Origin: Bacteroidales bacterium
Lineage (GTDB): Bacteria; Bacteroidota; Bacteroidia; Bacteroidales; UBA932
Direction of reading: 5' to 3'
NCBI GenBank assembly: GCA_012522855.1
Contig: JAAYJQ010000012.1
Coordinates: 1 to 64,000, forward strand
DNA length: 64,000 nucleotides
In this document: positions 1 through 8,389 of the stretch, one piece after another
Numbering within the stretch: position 1 is the first letter of the stretch
How the letters are laid out: every line of letters begins with the position of its first letter
Made by a program: the position numbers and the translations under genes
The notes under the pieces: generated by a model
Databases searched by the model: none
What the model was told of the DNA's origin: nothing
The model's input: only the letters and a program-made list of their open reading frames with translations

Positions 1-728
1 GGAATGATCACCAGCAAGATGAAAAAAGTGATCAGATTCCGCGTCCGCTTGGCCGTTTTCGCGTTCGCGAACTCCGCTTCCTGGAAATTCATATATTTGA
101 CCATGACATAGGTCGCGAAGATGATGAAGACGCTGTTGATGATGAACAGGTACATCGCCCCGGCAAAATATTCCAGGTTCCAGTTGGCGAGTCCGTATCC
201 GGCTGTACAGAGGGGAGGCATCAAAGCAGTTGCGATGGCGACGCCCGCGAGCACGGTACCACTTTCTTTCCGGCTCATTTCGAAGATGCCGGCCAGTCCG
301 CCGAAGAGGGCGATCAATACGTCGTAGATGGTCGGGCTGGTCCGCGCCTCCAGTTCCGTGGGATCGGACAGGTTGAGCGGGGTAATCAGGAAATACACGA
401 AAGAGGCAATTAAGGCGATGGCGACCATCACTGCCAGATTCTGGGCCCCGTATTTGAGCAGTCGGGTGTCGTTGGTCCCGAGTCCCAGCCCGATACCGAA
501 AATCGGTCCCAGGAGCGGGGAGACCAACATCGCCCCGATGATGACAGCGGTGGAGTTGATGTTGAGTCCGACCGAAGCGATTACGATGGAGAAGGCGAGA
601 ATCCATGCGTTGGGACCGCGGAAAGCGATGCCGTTGCGGATTCTGGTGGATGCGGCTTCGGTATTGATCGAGTCGTTGATGTCGGTGATGTACCGAATGC
701 GTTGACCTATATCCTTGAGAAATGCCAT
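1..728 (-). CDS. DUF389 (TIGR00341-type) membrane protein, partial
   Basis: Reading the minus strand from the ATG at 728 gives an open frame that runs off the window start (about 242 codons visible). It begins MAFLKDIGQRIRYI and continues with hydrophobic segments and the motif VIIGAMLVSPLLGPIFGIG, followed by TALMPPLCTAGYGLA. This glycine/proline-rich pattern is the signature of the DUF389/TIGR00341 family of integral membrane proteins. At least five membrane segments are visible. The family has no firmly established biochemical role, so no function is assigned. The C-terminus lies outside the window. A TATATTTG element on the minus strand at 754-761 lies 26 bases upstream of the start codon and probably drives it. 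It is transcribed divergently from tRNA-His. Confidence 0.8.
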   Translation of the reverse strand, partial: MAFLKDIGQRIRYITDINDSINTEAASTRIRNGIAFRGPNAWILAFSIVIASVGLNINSTAVIIGAMLVSPLLGPIFGIGLGLGTNDTRLLKYGAQNLAVMVAIALIASFVYFLITPLNLSDPTELEARTSPTIYDVLIALFGGLAGIFEMSRKESGTVLAGVAIATALMPPLCTAGYGLANWNLEYFAGAMYLFIINSVFIIFATYVMVKYMNFQEAEFANAKTAKRTRNLITFFILLVII

Positions 729-753
729 GGGTTGATTTGGTTATGCATACTTA

Positions 754-761
754 CAAATATA
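754..761 (-). promoter_or_regulatory. Bacteroidota -7 element for the DUF389 gene
   Basis: On the minus strand this reads TATATTTG, matching the TAnnTTTG -7 consensus of Bacteroidota primary-sigma promoters. It lies 26 bases upstream of the ATG at 728. Confidence 0.5.
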
Positions 762-798
762 ATTAATCCGGGAAATTCTTGCAAATAAGAATTTTTTG

Positions 799-806
799 TA
801 TCTTTG
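799..806 (+). promoter_or_regulatory. -7 element for tRNA-His
   Basis: TATCTTTG matches the TAnnTTTG consensus and ends 14 bases before the mature 5' end of the tRNA. An upstream TTG at 779-781 sits roughly where a -33 element is expected. Confidence 0.5.
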
Positions 807-819
807 CATCCGCTGATAC

Positions 820-892
820 GGTGCTCGTAGTTCAGTGGTAGAGCGCCAGATTGTGGTTCTGGTTGTCGAGGGTTCGAATCCCTCCGAGCACC
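820..892 (+). tRNA. tRNA-His (GTG)
   Basis: A full cloverleaf can be drawn. The acceptor stem GTGCTCG pairs with CGAGCAC, and the extra G at 820 (G-1) pairs with the C discriminator at 892, which is diagnostic for histidine tRNA. The anticodon stem CCAGA/TCTGG encloses the loop TTGTGGT with anticodon GTG. The T-loop is TTCGAAT. CCA is not encoded. A strong terminator follows directly. Confidence 0.95.
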
Positions 893-901
893 CGAGGGCA
901 G

Positions 902-940
902 GAGACCGGCCAAAAAAACTTTGGCCGGTCTCTTTTTCTT
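902..940 (+). terminator. Rho-independent terminator of tRNA-His
   Basis: The arms GAGACCGGCCAAA (902-914) and TTTGGCCGGTCTC (920-932) are perfectly complementary around a 5-base loop. A T-rich tract (933-940) follows. Confidence 0.9.
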
Positions 941-1020
941 GTCTGAGCCCATGTCAGGGGGATTCCACGGGTATTGCGAATGGGCGTCCAAGGTTCGGTG
1001 GGAGCGGGAAAAGCGGATCG

Positions 1021-2697
1021 TCAGCGAAGGAGGGAGCGGGCGTTGGCGATGGCTTCCGGGGTGATTTGGGAGCCGCTGAGCATCCGGGCGATTTCCCGGA
1101 CGCGGTCTTGTCCCTGGATGGGGCGGATCGTGGTAGTCGCCGTGGTGCCGAGCACGTCGAATTCCTTCTCGACGAGGTAATGGGCATCTCCCTTGGCGGC
1201 CACCTGAGGCAAGTGGGTGATTGCGAAGATCTGCATGTCCTTGCCCATCGCGCAGATCATCTCGCCCATCTTGTCGGCAGCGCTGCCTGAAACACCGGAA
1301 TCGATCTCGTCGAAAATGAGGGTAGGCATATTCATGAATTTCGCCATCATTGCTTTGAGGCACAGCATCAGACGGGACATTTCGCCGCCGGAGGCGCATT
1401 TGGCCACGTCGACCGGTACGGCGCCGCTGGCGGAAAAGAGGAACTGCACGCGGTCGCAGCCGGTTGCGGAGATGGCTGTCTCGCGGATTGCCACTTCGAA
1501 GACGGCATGTTCCAATTCGAGGTCGCGGAGCCGCTTGATCACGGCTTGGGCGAACGGTTCGCGCGCCTGCTCGCGCGCGCCATGCAGTCGCTCGCAAAGA
1601 TCGGAAAGGCGCTTCCGCTCGGACGCGACCTGTTTCTCCAACTCAGCCAACCGGTCTTCCAAGGCCGTGGAATCGAATAAGAGTTCCGACAAGGCGTCCC
1701 GCTGGGCAATGAGGTCTTCTTCGGAGGCCGCTCCGAATTGCCTCAGCAGATCGTAGAGCAAGGTCATACGCTCTTCGACTCGCTCCAACCTTGCCTGATT
1801 GAGTTCCGTTCGCGCGTTAAGGGCGGAAACCTCTTCCAGGATGTCGTCGAGCTCGATGCGGGCCGATTCGATCCGTCCGGTCAGTGATGCGGACAGGGGA
1901 ATATACTTCCCCGCCTTCTCGAGCGCCCGCTGCGCTTCCTTGAGCGCGGAGGAAATGCTCATACCGCCCGCTTCGGGATCCGAGGGATTCATCAACTCTT
2001 CCACTGCTCCCAGATGGTTCTTGATTTCCTCAGCGTTCGCGAGTTGGCGTTGTTCCGCCTCTAAGGATTCCAGTTCTCCTTCCTGCAAGCGCGCCTCTTC
2101 CAGTTTTTGGAATCGGGCTTCGTTGTAGGCCCGTTCTTCGGCGAGGCGGGAAAGACGCCCCCGGATGTCCGCGACTTCAGTTTCCAGGGCTTTGAGCGTC
2201 CGGAAGGACCCTTCGCAATCCAGCAGCAACGCCTCGTTGCCTGCGAAATGGTCAAGCAGCGAAAGTTGGAAGCCCGGATCGTTGAGGAGAAGCGTCTGGT
2301 GCTGGGTGTGAATATCCACCAGGTGCGATGTGATTTCCTGCAGGGACTGCAGGGTGACGGGAGAGTCGTTGACAAATGCCCGGGAACGTCCGGAAGGGCT
2401 GACGACTCTCCGCAAAATGAGTTCTCCTTCGTTCCAGTCCGTTTCATTCCCGGAGACGAGTCCTTTCAGCTTGGAATCATCCGCCGGAACTTTGAACAAG
2501 GCTTCGACTACGCAATTCTCCGCGCGGTTCCCGAGGATCGAAGCATCGGTTTTCGCGCCGAGCAGCAGGGTCAGCGCGCCCAGCAGGATGGATTTGCCCG
2601 CTCCGGTCTGTCCGGAAATAATGACAAGACCCTCCGGAAAGTCGACATCCAGAGAGTCTATCAAGACATAATTCCTGATTTGAAGGGACTGGAGCAT
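1021..2697 (-). CDS. recN: DNA repair ATPase RecN
   Basis: RecN is an SMC-like ATPase that acts at double-strand breaks early in recombinational repair. The 558-residue protein starts MLQSLQIRNYVLIDSLDV, typical of RecN, with Walker A GQTGAGKS at residues 29-36. A long coiled-coil centre is broken by charged stretches such as ELESLEAEQRQLANAEEI. The C-terminal half holds the ABC signature region CASGGEMSRLMLCLKA and Walker B TLIFDEIDSGVSG, followed by the conserved ITHLPQVAA switch. Length is normal for the family. It is the last gene of the minus-strand run trxB-bamD-rpoZ-recN, nine bases after the omega gene, and ends convergently with the tRNA-His terminator. Confidence 0.96.
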   Translation of the reverse strand: MLQSLQIRNYVLIDSLDVDFPEGLVIISGQTGAGKSILLGALTLLLGAKTDASILGNRAENCVVEALFKVPADDSKLKGLVSGNETDWNEGELILRRVVSPSGRSRAFVNDSPVTLQSLQEITSHLVDIHTQHQTLLLNDPGFQLSLLDHFAGNEALLLDCEGSFRTLKALETEVADIRGRLSRLAEERAYNEARFQKLEEARLQEGELESLEAEQRQLANAEEIKNHLGAVEELMNPSDPEAGGMSISSALKEAQRALEKAGKYIPLSASLTGRIESARIELDDILEEVSALNARTELNQARLERVEERMTLLYDLLRQFGAASEEDLIAQRDALSELLFDSTALEDRLAELEKQVASERKRLSDLCERLHGAREQAREPFAQAVIKRLRDLELEHAVFEVAIRETAISATGCDRVQFLFSASGAVPVDVAKCASGGEMSRLMLCLKAMMAKFMNMPTLIFDEIDSGVSGSAADKMGEMICAMGKDMQIFAITHLPQVAAKGDAHYLVEKEFDVLGTTATTTIRPIQGQDRVREIARMLSGSQITPEAIANARSLLR

Positions 2698-2706
2698 GGC
2701 GGGACG

Positions 2707-3078
2707 CTACTCTCCTTTGTCTGCCTTCTGTTTCTTTTCAGGAAGCGGCGAGACTCCGGTTTCGTCCTGTCCTGCCATTCTATAGTACAGTTCTCCTTCT
2801 TCAAATTCGGAGATTGCGATCAGATCCGGCTTGGGAAGTTTCTCGTAGTACTTCGAGATCTCGATCTGTTCCCGGTTTTCGAACACCTCGTCCATCGTGT
2901 CGCGGTCCGTCCGGAAATCTTCCAGTTTCTTGGCAAGTTCCTTTTTCAGCTGGAGGGCGATTTGGTTGGCGCGCTTGTACAGGATCACGACGGTCTTATA
3001 GATGTTGCCGGTCGGTTCGGCGAGATACTTGACATCCCTCGTAATCGTGTTTACGGGGACTTTCTTGCTGATATCCAT
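2707..3078 (-). CDS. rpoZ: RNA polymerase Rpb6/omega-type subunit
   Basis: This 123-residue acidic protein matches the small Rpb6/omega-type subunit of Bacteroidota RNA polymerase, which helps assemble and stabilise the beta' subunit. Family hallmarks seen are TGNIYKTVVILYKRANQI near residues 22-39, then VFENREQIEISKYYEKLPKP near 64-83, which is strongly conserved in this lineage. The C-terminal tail is short, charged and poorly conserved. It lies between bamD (19 bases upstream) and recN (9 bases downstream). Assignment is by lineage-specific motif recognition. Confidence 0.85.
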   Translation of the reverse strand: MDISKKVPVNTITRDVKYLAEPTGNIYKTVVILYKRANQIALQLKKELAKKLEDFRTDRDTMDEVFENREQIEISKYYEKLPKPDLIAISEFEEGELYYRMAGQDETGVSPLPEKKQKADKGE

Positions 3079-3097
3079 TGTGAAAATGTATTTGTTT

Positions 3098-4018
3098 CTA
3101 TTGATTGTACGAAGTGGAGTCCGGAGATTGTTTCAATAATTTTCTTCTTTCACGGATAAAGTCCTTTTCCTTCTCGTTCAATTCTTCGTCTGCCCCGGAG
3201 TAGTAGCCGAGCGCCCGCTGTGAGCGGCGGTACAGAACATCCAGTTCCCTTTTATACGGAGAATCGGGATTTTCACCGATGAAATTGTAGTAGTCGTCGA
3301 TGAAGGTTAAGTAACGTTCCCGCTGCTTGGCTTCGACGCTCAGTTGCGCGTATTTGTAGGAGGACATGGCGATGTAGTACAAAATGTCTTCGCGGTAGAT
3401 GTTCTCCGAATCATCCTTGAGGATATTCCTGAAGGCAACGCGGGAAGCCTTGTACTGTTCCATTTTGTAGTACAGTTTGGCATTCTCGAACGCCTTTTTG
3501 TCGAGTCGGTCGTTGAGTTCTTTGAGCATCTGCCTGCAGATCGCTCCGTGGCTGGTGTTGGGGTTCTCGATCAGGTACTGAGAGATGGCGTTCATGGCAT
3601 TGTAGGTGGGTGTTTGGTCGAGCTCGTACCGGAGGGTCGAGCGGTAGAGGCAGTCGATCCGAAGGAAGGACGCCTCGTCCGCGAACGGGCTGCGGGGATA
3701 GTTCTGCAGGAAGTTCGTGAAATTGGTCTCCGCCGTGTAGTAATCCTTGTATCGGTAGTTGCTCAGCCCCCAGTAGAACTGGACCGTGTCATCCCTGCTC
3801 GTGCCGTTGGTCAGAACCGACATGTTCTGGAACAGGGTTGCCGCTTTCTGGAACTTGCCGGCATTGAAATACTGAAAGGCAGCGGCATACTGCTTCTCCA
3901 CATCGTTGCTGTTGATCAAGGCCTCATATTCCGATTTGCAGGACGGGAATATGAGAGCCGTCAGGAGGACGGCGGAAAGTACGAAAGAGGATCGTTTCAA
4001 AATCATCATGATGTTCAT
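3098..4018 (-). CDS. bamD: Outer membrane assembly lipoprotein BamD
   Basis: BamD is the essential lipoprotein partner of BamA in outer-membrane protein assembly. From the chosen start (MNIMMILKRSS) there is a lipoprotein signal with lipobox IFPSC, placing the lipidated Cys at residue 27. It is followed by TPR-like repeats such as AAAFQYFNAGKFQKAATLF and YWGLSNYRYKDYYTAETNF, then NYPRSPFADEASF, which is typical of BamD/YfiO. The frame stays open further upstream, but that extension has no signal peptide and lies inside trxB. The ATG at 4018 overlaps the trxB stop as ATGA, implying translational coupling. The mature protein is about 280 residues, normal for Bacteroidota BamD. Confidence 0.9.
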   Translation of the reverse strand: MNIMMILKRSSFVLSAVLLTALIFPSCKSEYEALINSNDVEKQYAAAFQYFNAGKFQKAATLFQNMSVLTNGTSRDDTVQFYWGLSNYRYKDYYTAETNFTNFLQNYPRSPFADEASFLRIDCLYRSTLRYELDQTPTYNAMNAISQYLIENPNTSHGAICRQMLKELNDRLDKKAFENAKLYYKMEQYKASRVAFRNILKDDSENIYREDILYYIAMSSYKYAQLSVEAKQRERYLTFIDDYYNFIGENPDSPYKRELDVLYRRSQRALGYYSGADEELNEKEKDFIRERRKLLKQSPDSTSYNQ

Positions 4019-4944
4019 TGCGACAAGAGGTATTTCTCCGCGTCCAAGGCAGCCATGCATCCGGATGCCGCAGCGGTCACAGCCTGTCTGTAGCGAGGAT
4101 CCTGTACATCTCCGGCGGCGAATACGCCTTCCACCGAAGTCGCGGTGGTCTTGCCCCGGGTGACGATGTATCCGTTTTCGTCGGTCTCCAGCCATTCGCT
4201 GAAAAGCTCGGAATTCGGATGGTGTCCGATGGCGAGGAAAAATCCGTCGATCTTGATATCAAAAACCTTACCATCTTTTCTGATCAGGCGGGCGCCTGTG
4301 ACTCCGGACGCGTCGCCGAGGACTTCCTGGGTGTTGCAGTTCCAGAGCACCTCGATGTTCGGTGTTTTTCGGACCTTCTCCTGCATGGCCGTGGAGGCGC
4401 GGAATACATCCCGGCGGACAATCATGTAGACTTTGTTGCAGAGGTTCGCCAGATAGGTCGCTTCTTCGCAGGCCGTATCTCCGCCGCCGACCACGGCAAC
4501 GTCTTTTTTCCGATAGAAGAAACCGTCGCAGGTCGCGCAGGCGGAAACCCCGAGGCCTTTGAATTTCTGCTCCGAGGGCAGGCCAAGGTACTTGGCGGTG
4601 GCACCTGTGGCGACAATGAGGGCGCGTGCCGCGACTTCTTCCTTCTCGTCTACCAGGATACGGAAGGGTCTGGACGACAGGTCGGCCCGGGCGACGGTCC
4701 CTCTGCGGATGTCCGTGCCGAGACGCTGAGCCTGGGCGCGCATGACTTCCATCAGCTGATTGGCATCGATTCCGTCCCGGAATCCCGGATAGTTCTCGAC
4801 GACCGTGGTGGTGGTCAACTGTCCGCCCGGTTCCATCCCTTCGTAGAGGACAGGGGACAGACCGGCTCTGGAGGCGTAGATGGCCGCGGTGTATCCGGCA
4901 GGACCTCCTCCGATGATCAGACATTTTATTTCTTCCATATTCAT
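4015..4944 (-). CDS. trxB: Thioredoxin-disulfide reductase
   Basis: TrxB is an FAD enzyme that reduces thioredoxin with NADPH in the cytoplasm. An N-terminal FAD-binding motif IIGGGPAGYTAA is present, the redox-active pair is CATC at residues 136-139 of the chosen frame, and a second nucleotide-binding motif VVGGGDTACEEA follows. The C-terminal GVFAAGDVQDPRYRQ binds FAD. The frame could start at 4962, but that ATG overlaps the -7 element and lies upstream of the expected transcription start, so the ATG at 4944 (or 4938) is preferred. It is first in the run with bamD, rpoZ and recN. Confidence 0.95.
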   Translation of the reverse strand: MNMEEIKCLIIGGGPAGYTAAIYASRAGLSPVLYEGMEPGGQLTTTTVVENYPGFRDGIDANQLMEVMRAQAQRLGTDIRRGTVARADLSSRPFRILVDEKEEVAARALIVATGATAKYLGLPSEQKFKGLGVSACATCDGFFYRKKDVAVVGGGDTACEEATYLANLCNKVYMIVRRDVFRASTAMQEKVRKTPNIEVLWNCNTQEVLGDASGVTGARLIRKDGKVFDIKIDGFFLAIGHHPNSELFSEWLETDENGYIVTRGKTTATSVEGVFAAGDVQDPRYRQAVTAAASGCMAALDAEKYLLSQ

Positions 4945-4959
4945 ATCGTTTATAAGATG

Positions 4960-4967
4960 CAAATATA
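4960..4967 (-). promoter_or_regulatory. -7 element for trxB operon
   Basis: TATATTTG on the minus strand, matching TAnnTTTG, 16 bases upstream of the preferred trxB start at 4944. Confidence 0.5.
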
Positions 4968-5060
4968 GTTAATTCCGAGGAATACGCATCATCGGCATCG
5001 GCCGGAAAGAAGTTAATTAAAATAATTCAAAATTAATGCAGGAATTCCGGATAATTCCAT

Positions 5061-5068
5061 TATATTTG
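5061..5068 (+). promoter_or_regulatory. -7 element for the Fur-family gene
   Basis: TATATTTG matches TAnnTTTG and lies 32 bases upstream of the ATG at 5100. Confidence 0.5.
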
Positions 5069-5099
5069 CAGCCAGTGTACATCTAGACCTGCCTGTGAA

Positions 5100-5558
5100 A
5101 TGACAGAAATCAACAAAGCCTTCGACATCGAAGAGTTCCGCCTTATTTTGAAGCGGAACGGACTTAAAGTGACACCGCAACGATTGGCGGTCCACGAGGC
5201 CATGCCCCAACTCGGTCACGCTTGCGCGGACATGGTCACCGAATGCATCCTGAAGAAGGAATCGGCGAAGGTGACGGTGGCTTCGGTCTATAACATCCTT
5301 TCACAACTCTCCAATTTGGGGGTCTACCACCGCCGGATGAGCTCGAACAACAAAATGTATTTCGATGTCAACACCTTCAAGCACATCCATCTCTACGATA
5401 CCGTCAACAACGAGTACAAGGATGTGTTGGACGCCGATCTAATCCAAACGATCGAAGAACGTCTGTGCAGGCGCCGCTTCAAAGGCTACAAGATCGACAG
5501 GGTGGATATCCAGATTCTGTGTCATCCCACCCGACGCTCCAAGGTGACCGCGCGCTAA
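5100..5558 (+). CDS. Fur-family transcriptional regulator
   Basis: The 152-residue protein has the winged-helix layout of the Fur/PerR/Zur family. RNGLKVTPQRLAVHEAM near residues 19-35 and KVTVASVYNILSQLSNLGV near 57-75 form the DNA-binding helices. The dimerisation domain keeps KHIHLYD near residues 94-100 in place of the usual HxHxxC segment. No CxxC structural zinc pairs are present, unlike classical Fur. Which metal or signal it senses cannot be read from sequence. It follows its own promoter and is divergent from trxB, so control of redox genes is possible but unproven. The stop lies three bases from the convergent LysM gene. Confidence 0.85.
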   Translation: MTEINKAFDIEEFRLILKRNGLKVTPQRLAVHEAMPQLGHACADMVTECILKKESAKVTVASVYNILSQLSNLGVYHRRMSSNNKMYFDVNTFKHIHLYDTVNNEYKDVLDADLIQTIEERLCRRRFKGYKIDRVDIQILCHPTRRSKVTAR

Positions 5559-5561
5559 TCT

Positions 5562-7262
5562 TTATTTTACCAGATTGATGGAATAGTCCCGGGCGTAGAC
5601 GATTCTGCGTACGGCTTTGTTCACATATCCGCCCCGGTCGGTTTTGACAAATTCGAGATCAGACTGGAGCCCTTGTACTTTCATTCGGTTGAAAGCCCGA
5701 TCCCAGTTCCTGCCGTATCTGGAACGCAAGACTGTCAGTCCCTTCATCAGGTCGTATCCCTGAAAGGCGAACTGGTTCGGTTCCGCATTGAAGAGCGCCC
5801 TGTAATCCATGATGAATTTTTGGACGGCCGGAGCATTATAGTCGATGAAATAGGACACGCTGACATGCAGGTTGACGGAATGCAGCTGTTCGATGTCGAT
5901 GGTGTCGAAGGTGCGGATCCTGGATGTACTGTACAGCACGATGTCATAGGAATTGTGTGCCAGCAGGTAGAGGTTCCGGACTACTTCGATCAGAAAGGCT
6001 TCGCTGTCCGAGGCAGTGATGATCCGGTTGGTGCCGGAAGTTGTCATCAGGTTTGAAATGGACTGCATGCTGTTCCTGCCTTCGAGAATGCTGTAGGATG
6101 CTGTTACGAAATCAATGCCTGAAGCGGACATTTCGCGGGACACCGCTTCAGCGTAATCCGTCGTGTTTACCCCCTTCTGGGTGATGAGGATCACTTTGTC
6201 TCCCCGCTTCAGGTCTGAACCGATCCATCGCACCGCATTGAGGATTTGCGTGTTTGTGGGCGTGGGTGCCTGGATAAGATTGGGAATCGTGTCCGCGAGG
6301 GCTTCCGTCTTGGGATCAAGGGGGGATACGATCCAGGAGGTGCCTTGGCAGATGTTCACAGCCCGGATCAGATCGGCATTCGACACGGGGCCGATCACGA
6401 AATCGCTGCGGCTGAATCGTTCGCGGGTGACCGGTATGGTTCCGTCGCCTACATCGAAGACACTGAGGTCGAGGTTGGTTCCTTCGTTTCCCAGATCCCG
6501 GGCAGCCAACAGGGCGCCGCTGTAGAGATCGATTGCCAGATCGTTGACTTTGGCCCGGGCATTGATCGGAAGCAGCAAGGAGACCTGGACGTCGTGTTTG
6601 CCTTCTCGCTGGAAGATGTTATCGAACAGGTCGGGCAAGTCAAGGGCAGATTTTTCAGTCGTGTCCTGAATCTCGACAGGGGTTTCCTCTTCCGTTTCGG
6701 AGACGGGTTTCTCAAGGTTTTCCCACATTTCGGGATGACGCGGGATCTTGAGCATCTGGCGGGTCTTTACTTTGGGTGTCGCCAATCCGTTGATGTTCAT
6801 GATGGATTCGGGGGACACCTCGTATTTCCGGGCAATGAAATTCAAATCTTCGTACCACCTGACCCGGTGGAAGAAATATGCGTCTCTCTGTGGAGTCTGG
6901 ACAACCATAGACAGACGTTCGGCAGGCTCTGAACTGGTGACCACCTCCTCTTCGCTTCCCTCTTTGACGGGGATGAGCAGGATCTGGTTTTTCTTGAGCC
7001 CTTCGGTTTCAAGGTTCAGGGATTTGTTTGCGTCAAAGATTTCCTGCAGGGAAACTCCGTAGGCTTTGGAGATCGAAAAGAGGGTTTGTTTTTCCTGAAC
7101 GACATGGGAGTAGTACACCTTCCCTCCGGAACGGATCTTGTCCTTGGAAACAACAACTTCCGGCGCGATGTATTCCTGGGCTGCAGTCATCGGCGCGCCT
7201 GCGAACAACAGGCAGGCGGTCGCAACGATGGCGGTCAGATTCGTTTTCATCATGTTCTTCAT
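5562..7262 (-). CDS. LysM domains plus periplasmic ligand-binding-like protein
   Basis: This 566-residue secreted protein has a signal peptide ending near APMTAAQ. Two LysM domains follow: residues about 50-99 (YSHVVQEKQTLFSISKAYG) and about 129-175 (FHRVRWYEDLNFIARKYEV). After a Pro/Glu-rich linker, residues about 225-566 resemble type 1 periplasmic binding proteins of the amino-acid ABC transporter kind (VSLLLPINARAKVNDLAID, then an alternating alpha/beta pattern). LysM binds glycan chains, so a peptidoglycan-anchored sensor or scaffold is plausible; no ligand can be named. The start overlaps the glycosyltransferase stop by one base, implying co-translation. ATGs a few codons in are alternative starts. 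Confidence 0.75.
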   Translation of the reverse strand: MKNMMKTNLTAIVATACLLFAGAPMTAAQEYIAPEVVVSKDKIRSGGKVYYSHVVQEKQTLFSISKAYGVSLQEIFDANKSLNLETEGLKKNQILLIPVKEGSEEEVVTSSEPAERLSMVVQTPQRDAYFFHRVRWYEDLNFIARKYEVSPESIMNINGLATPKVKTRQMLKIPRHPEMWENLEKPVSETEEETPVEIQDTTEKSALDLPDLFDNIFQREGKHDVQVSLLLPINARAKVNDLAIDLYSGALLAARDLGNEGTNLDLSVFDVGDGTIPVTRERFSRSDFVIGPVSNADLIRAVNICQGTSWIVSPLDPKTEALADTIPNLIQAPTPTNTQILNAVRWIGSDLKRGDKVILITQKGVNTTDYAEAVSREMSASGIDFVTASYSILEGRNSMQSISNLMTTSGTNRIITASDSEAFLIEVVRNLYLLAHNSYDIVLYSTSRIRTFDTIDIEQLHSVNLHVSVSYFIDYNAPAVQKFIMDYRALFNAEPNQFAFQGYDLMKGLTVLRSRYGRNWDRAFNRMKVQGLQSDLEFVKTDRGGYVNKAVRRIVYARDYSINLVK

Positions 7263-8383
7263 TACAAGCGTGTCGTGAAGTCAAGCAGTTTGTTTGCGAA
7301 AGATTTCCAGGACAGCCTTTCTTTCTCCGCCCGGATGGCGTTGGAACACAGCACCTGGAGGTTCGGGTCGGAGAAGTAGCGCCGGATTTCTTCGGCGATG
7401 CTCTCCGCGTCCGGGGTATTGGCGACAAGTCCCGTGCCGGAATCGCCGATGGTCTCCCGAAGGCCGCCGACATCCGTCACGACCATGGGGACCTCGAAAT
7501 GGAACGAGATCGCGCTGATACCGCTCTGGGTCGCCGACCGGTACGGAAGGACGACCAGATCGGCGGCCGAGAAAAAGTTTTTGACTTCGGAATCCTTGAT
7601 GTAGCGGGTAAACAGTCTGATCCTGTCTTTCGCCGGGGACTTGTCGATCAGTTCCTGATAGGGTTGGAAGGATCCGTAGGGTTCTCCGGCAACGATCAGT
7701 TGATAACTGTCATCCAAGGAGGAAAAGGCGTTCAGCAGGATGTCCAGACCTTTGTATTTCCGGATCAGTCCGAAAAACAGAAGGTTCTTCTTTCCGGGCA
7801 GGAGCCCGAGTTTCTGTTCGGCCTCTTCGCGCGGCAGGTTCTTGCCGAAGTGGGTGTAGATCGGATGGAAGAGTACGATCCTGTCCGCCTTCGGATCCAG
7901 CCGCATCAAGTCGGACGCGACTTCTTCGCATAGCGTGACGTGGCCGGAGCAACCCTTCAGAAAATATCGGGTGAGGGGACTGTCGAAAAATTTCGGTTCG
8001 TGCGGAATGACGTTGTGCAAGATGGAGACGACCTTGCATCTTTTGTTGAGATGCCGGGCTATGTAGCCCAGAGAGGGGGCGAACCAGGACATCCAGTAGC
8101 TGATCAGGAGCAGGTCCGGTTTCCAGTCGCGGACAGCCTTGCATGCGACCGGATAGGTGAAAGGGTTGGCTGTGTCCAGCAGCGCCGTGCTTTCGATGGG
8201 CGTAGCTTCGTCATCTTCCGTCACATACTGGGTTTTCCCCGGAAAGAGGAATTCCGGGTACTGTCGTTTGAAATTGAAGGCTTTGACTTCGTGTTTCCGT
8301 CCCAGTTCGTTGAAAAGACTTGCGTTGAACTGGGAAATCCCCCCTCTGTAAGGGTAGAAACTCGATAACAGGGCGATCCTCAA
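7262..8383 (-). CDS. Glycosyltransferase family 4 protein
   Basis: A 373-residue GT-B fold enzyme. The N-terminus MRIALLSSFYPYRGGISQFN is the acceptor-side glycine loop typical of GT4 transferases. The C-terminal half carries LLFFGLIRKYKGLDILLNAF and VLPYRSATQSGISAISFHFE, with the sugar-nucleotide-binding EX7E-like region and VVTDVGGLRE. GT4 enzymes transfer sugars from nucleotide donors in the cytoplasm, often for surface polysaccharides or glycolipids. Donor and acceptor are not deducible. It lies between an OmpH-like gene and the LysM gene on the same strand. Confidence 0.85.
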   Translation of the reverse strand: MRIALLSSFYPYRGGISQFNASLFNELGRKHEVKAFNFKRQYPEFLFPGKTQYVTEDDEATPIESTALLDTANPFTYPVACKAVRDWKPDLLLISYWMSWFAPSLGYIARHLNKRCKVVSILHNVIPHEPKFFDSPLTRYFLKGCSGHVTLCEEVASDLMRLDPKADRIVLFHPIYTHFGKNLPREEAEQKLGLLPGKKNLLFFGLIRKYKGLDILLNAFSSLDDSYQLIVAGEPYGSFQPYQELIDKSPAKDRIRLFTRYIKDSEVKNFFSAADLVVLPYRSATQSGISAISFHFEVPMVVTDVGGLRETIGDSGTGLVANTPDAESIAEEIRRYFSDPNLQVLCSNAIRAEKERLSWKSFANKLLDFTTRL

Positions 8384-8389
8384 TCCTAT

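Noticed and set aside
707..1597. A 296-residue minus-strand frame covering tRNA-His and the recN end
   Set aside because: It runs through a tRNA and a terminator and is in another frame than recN.
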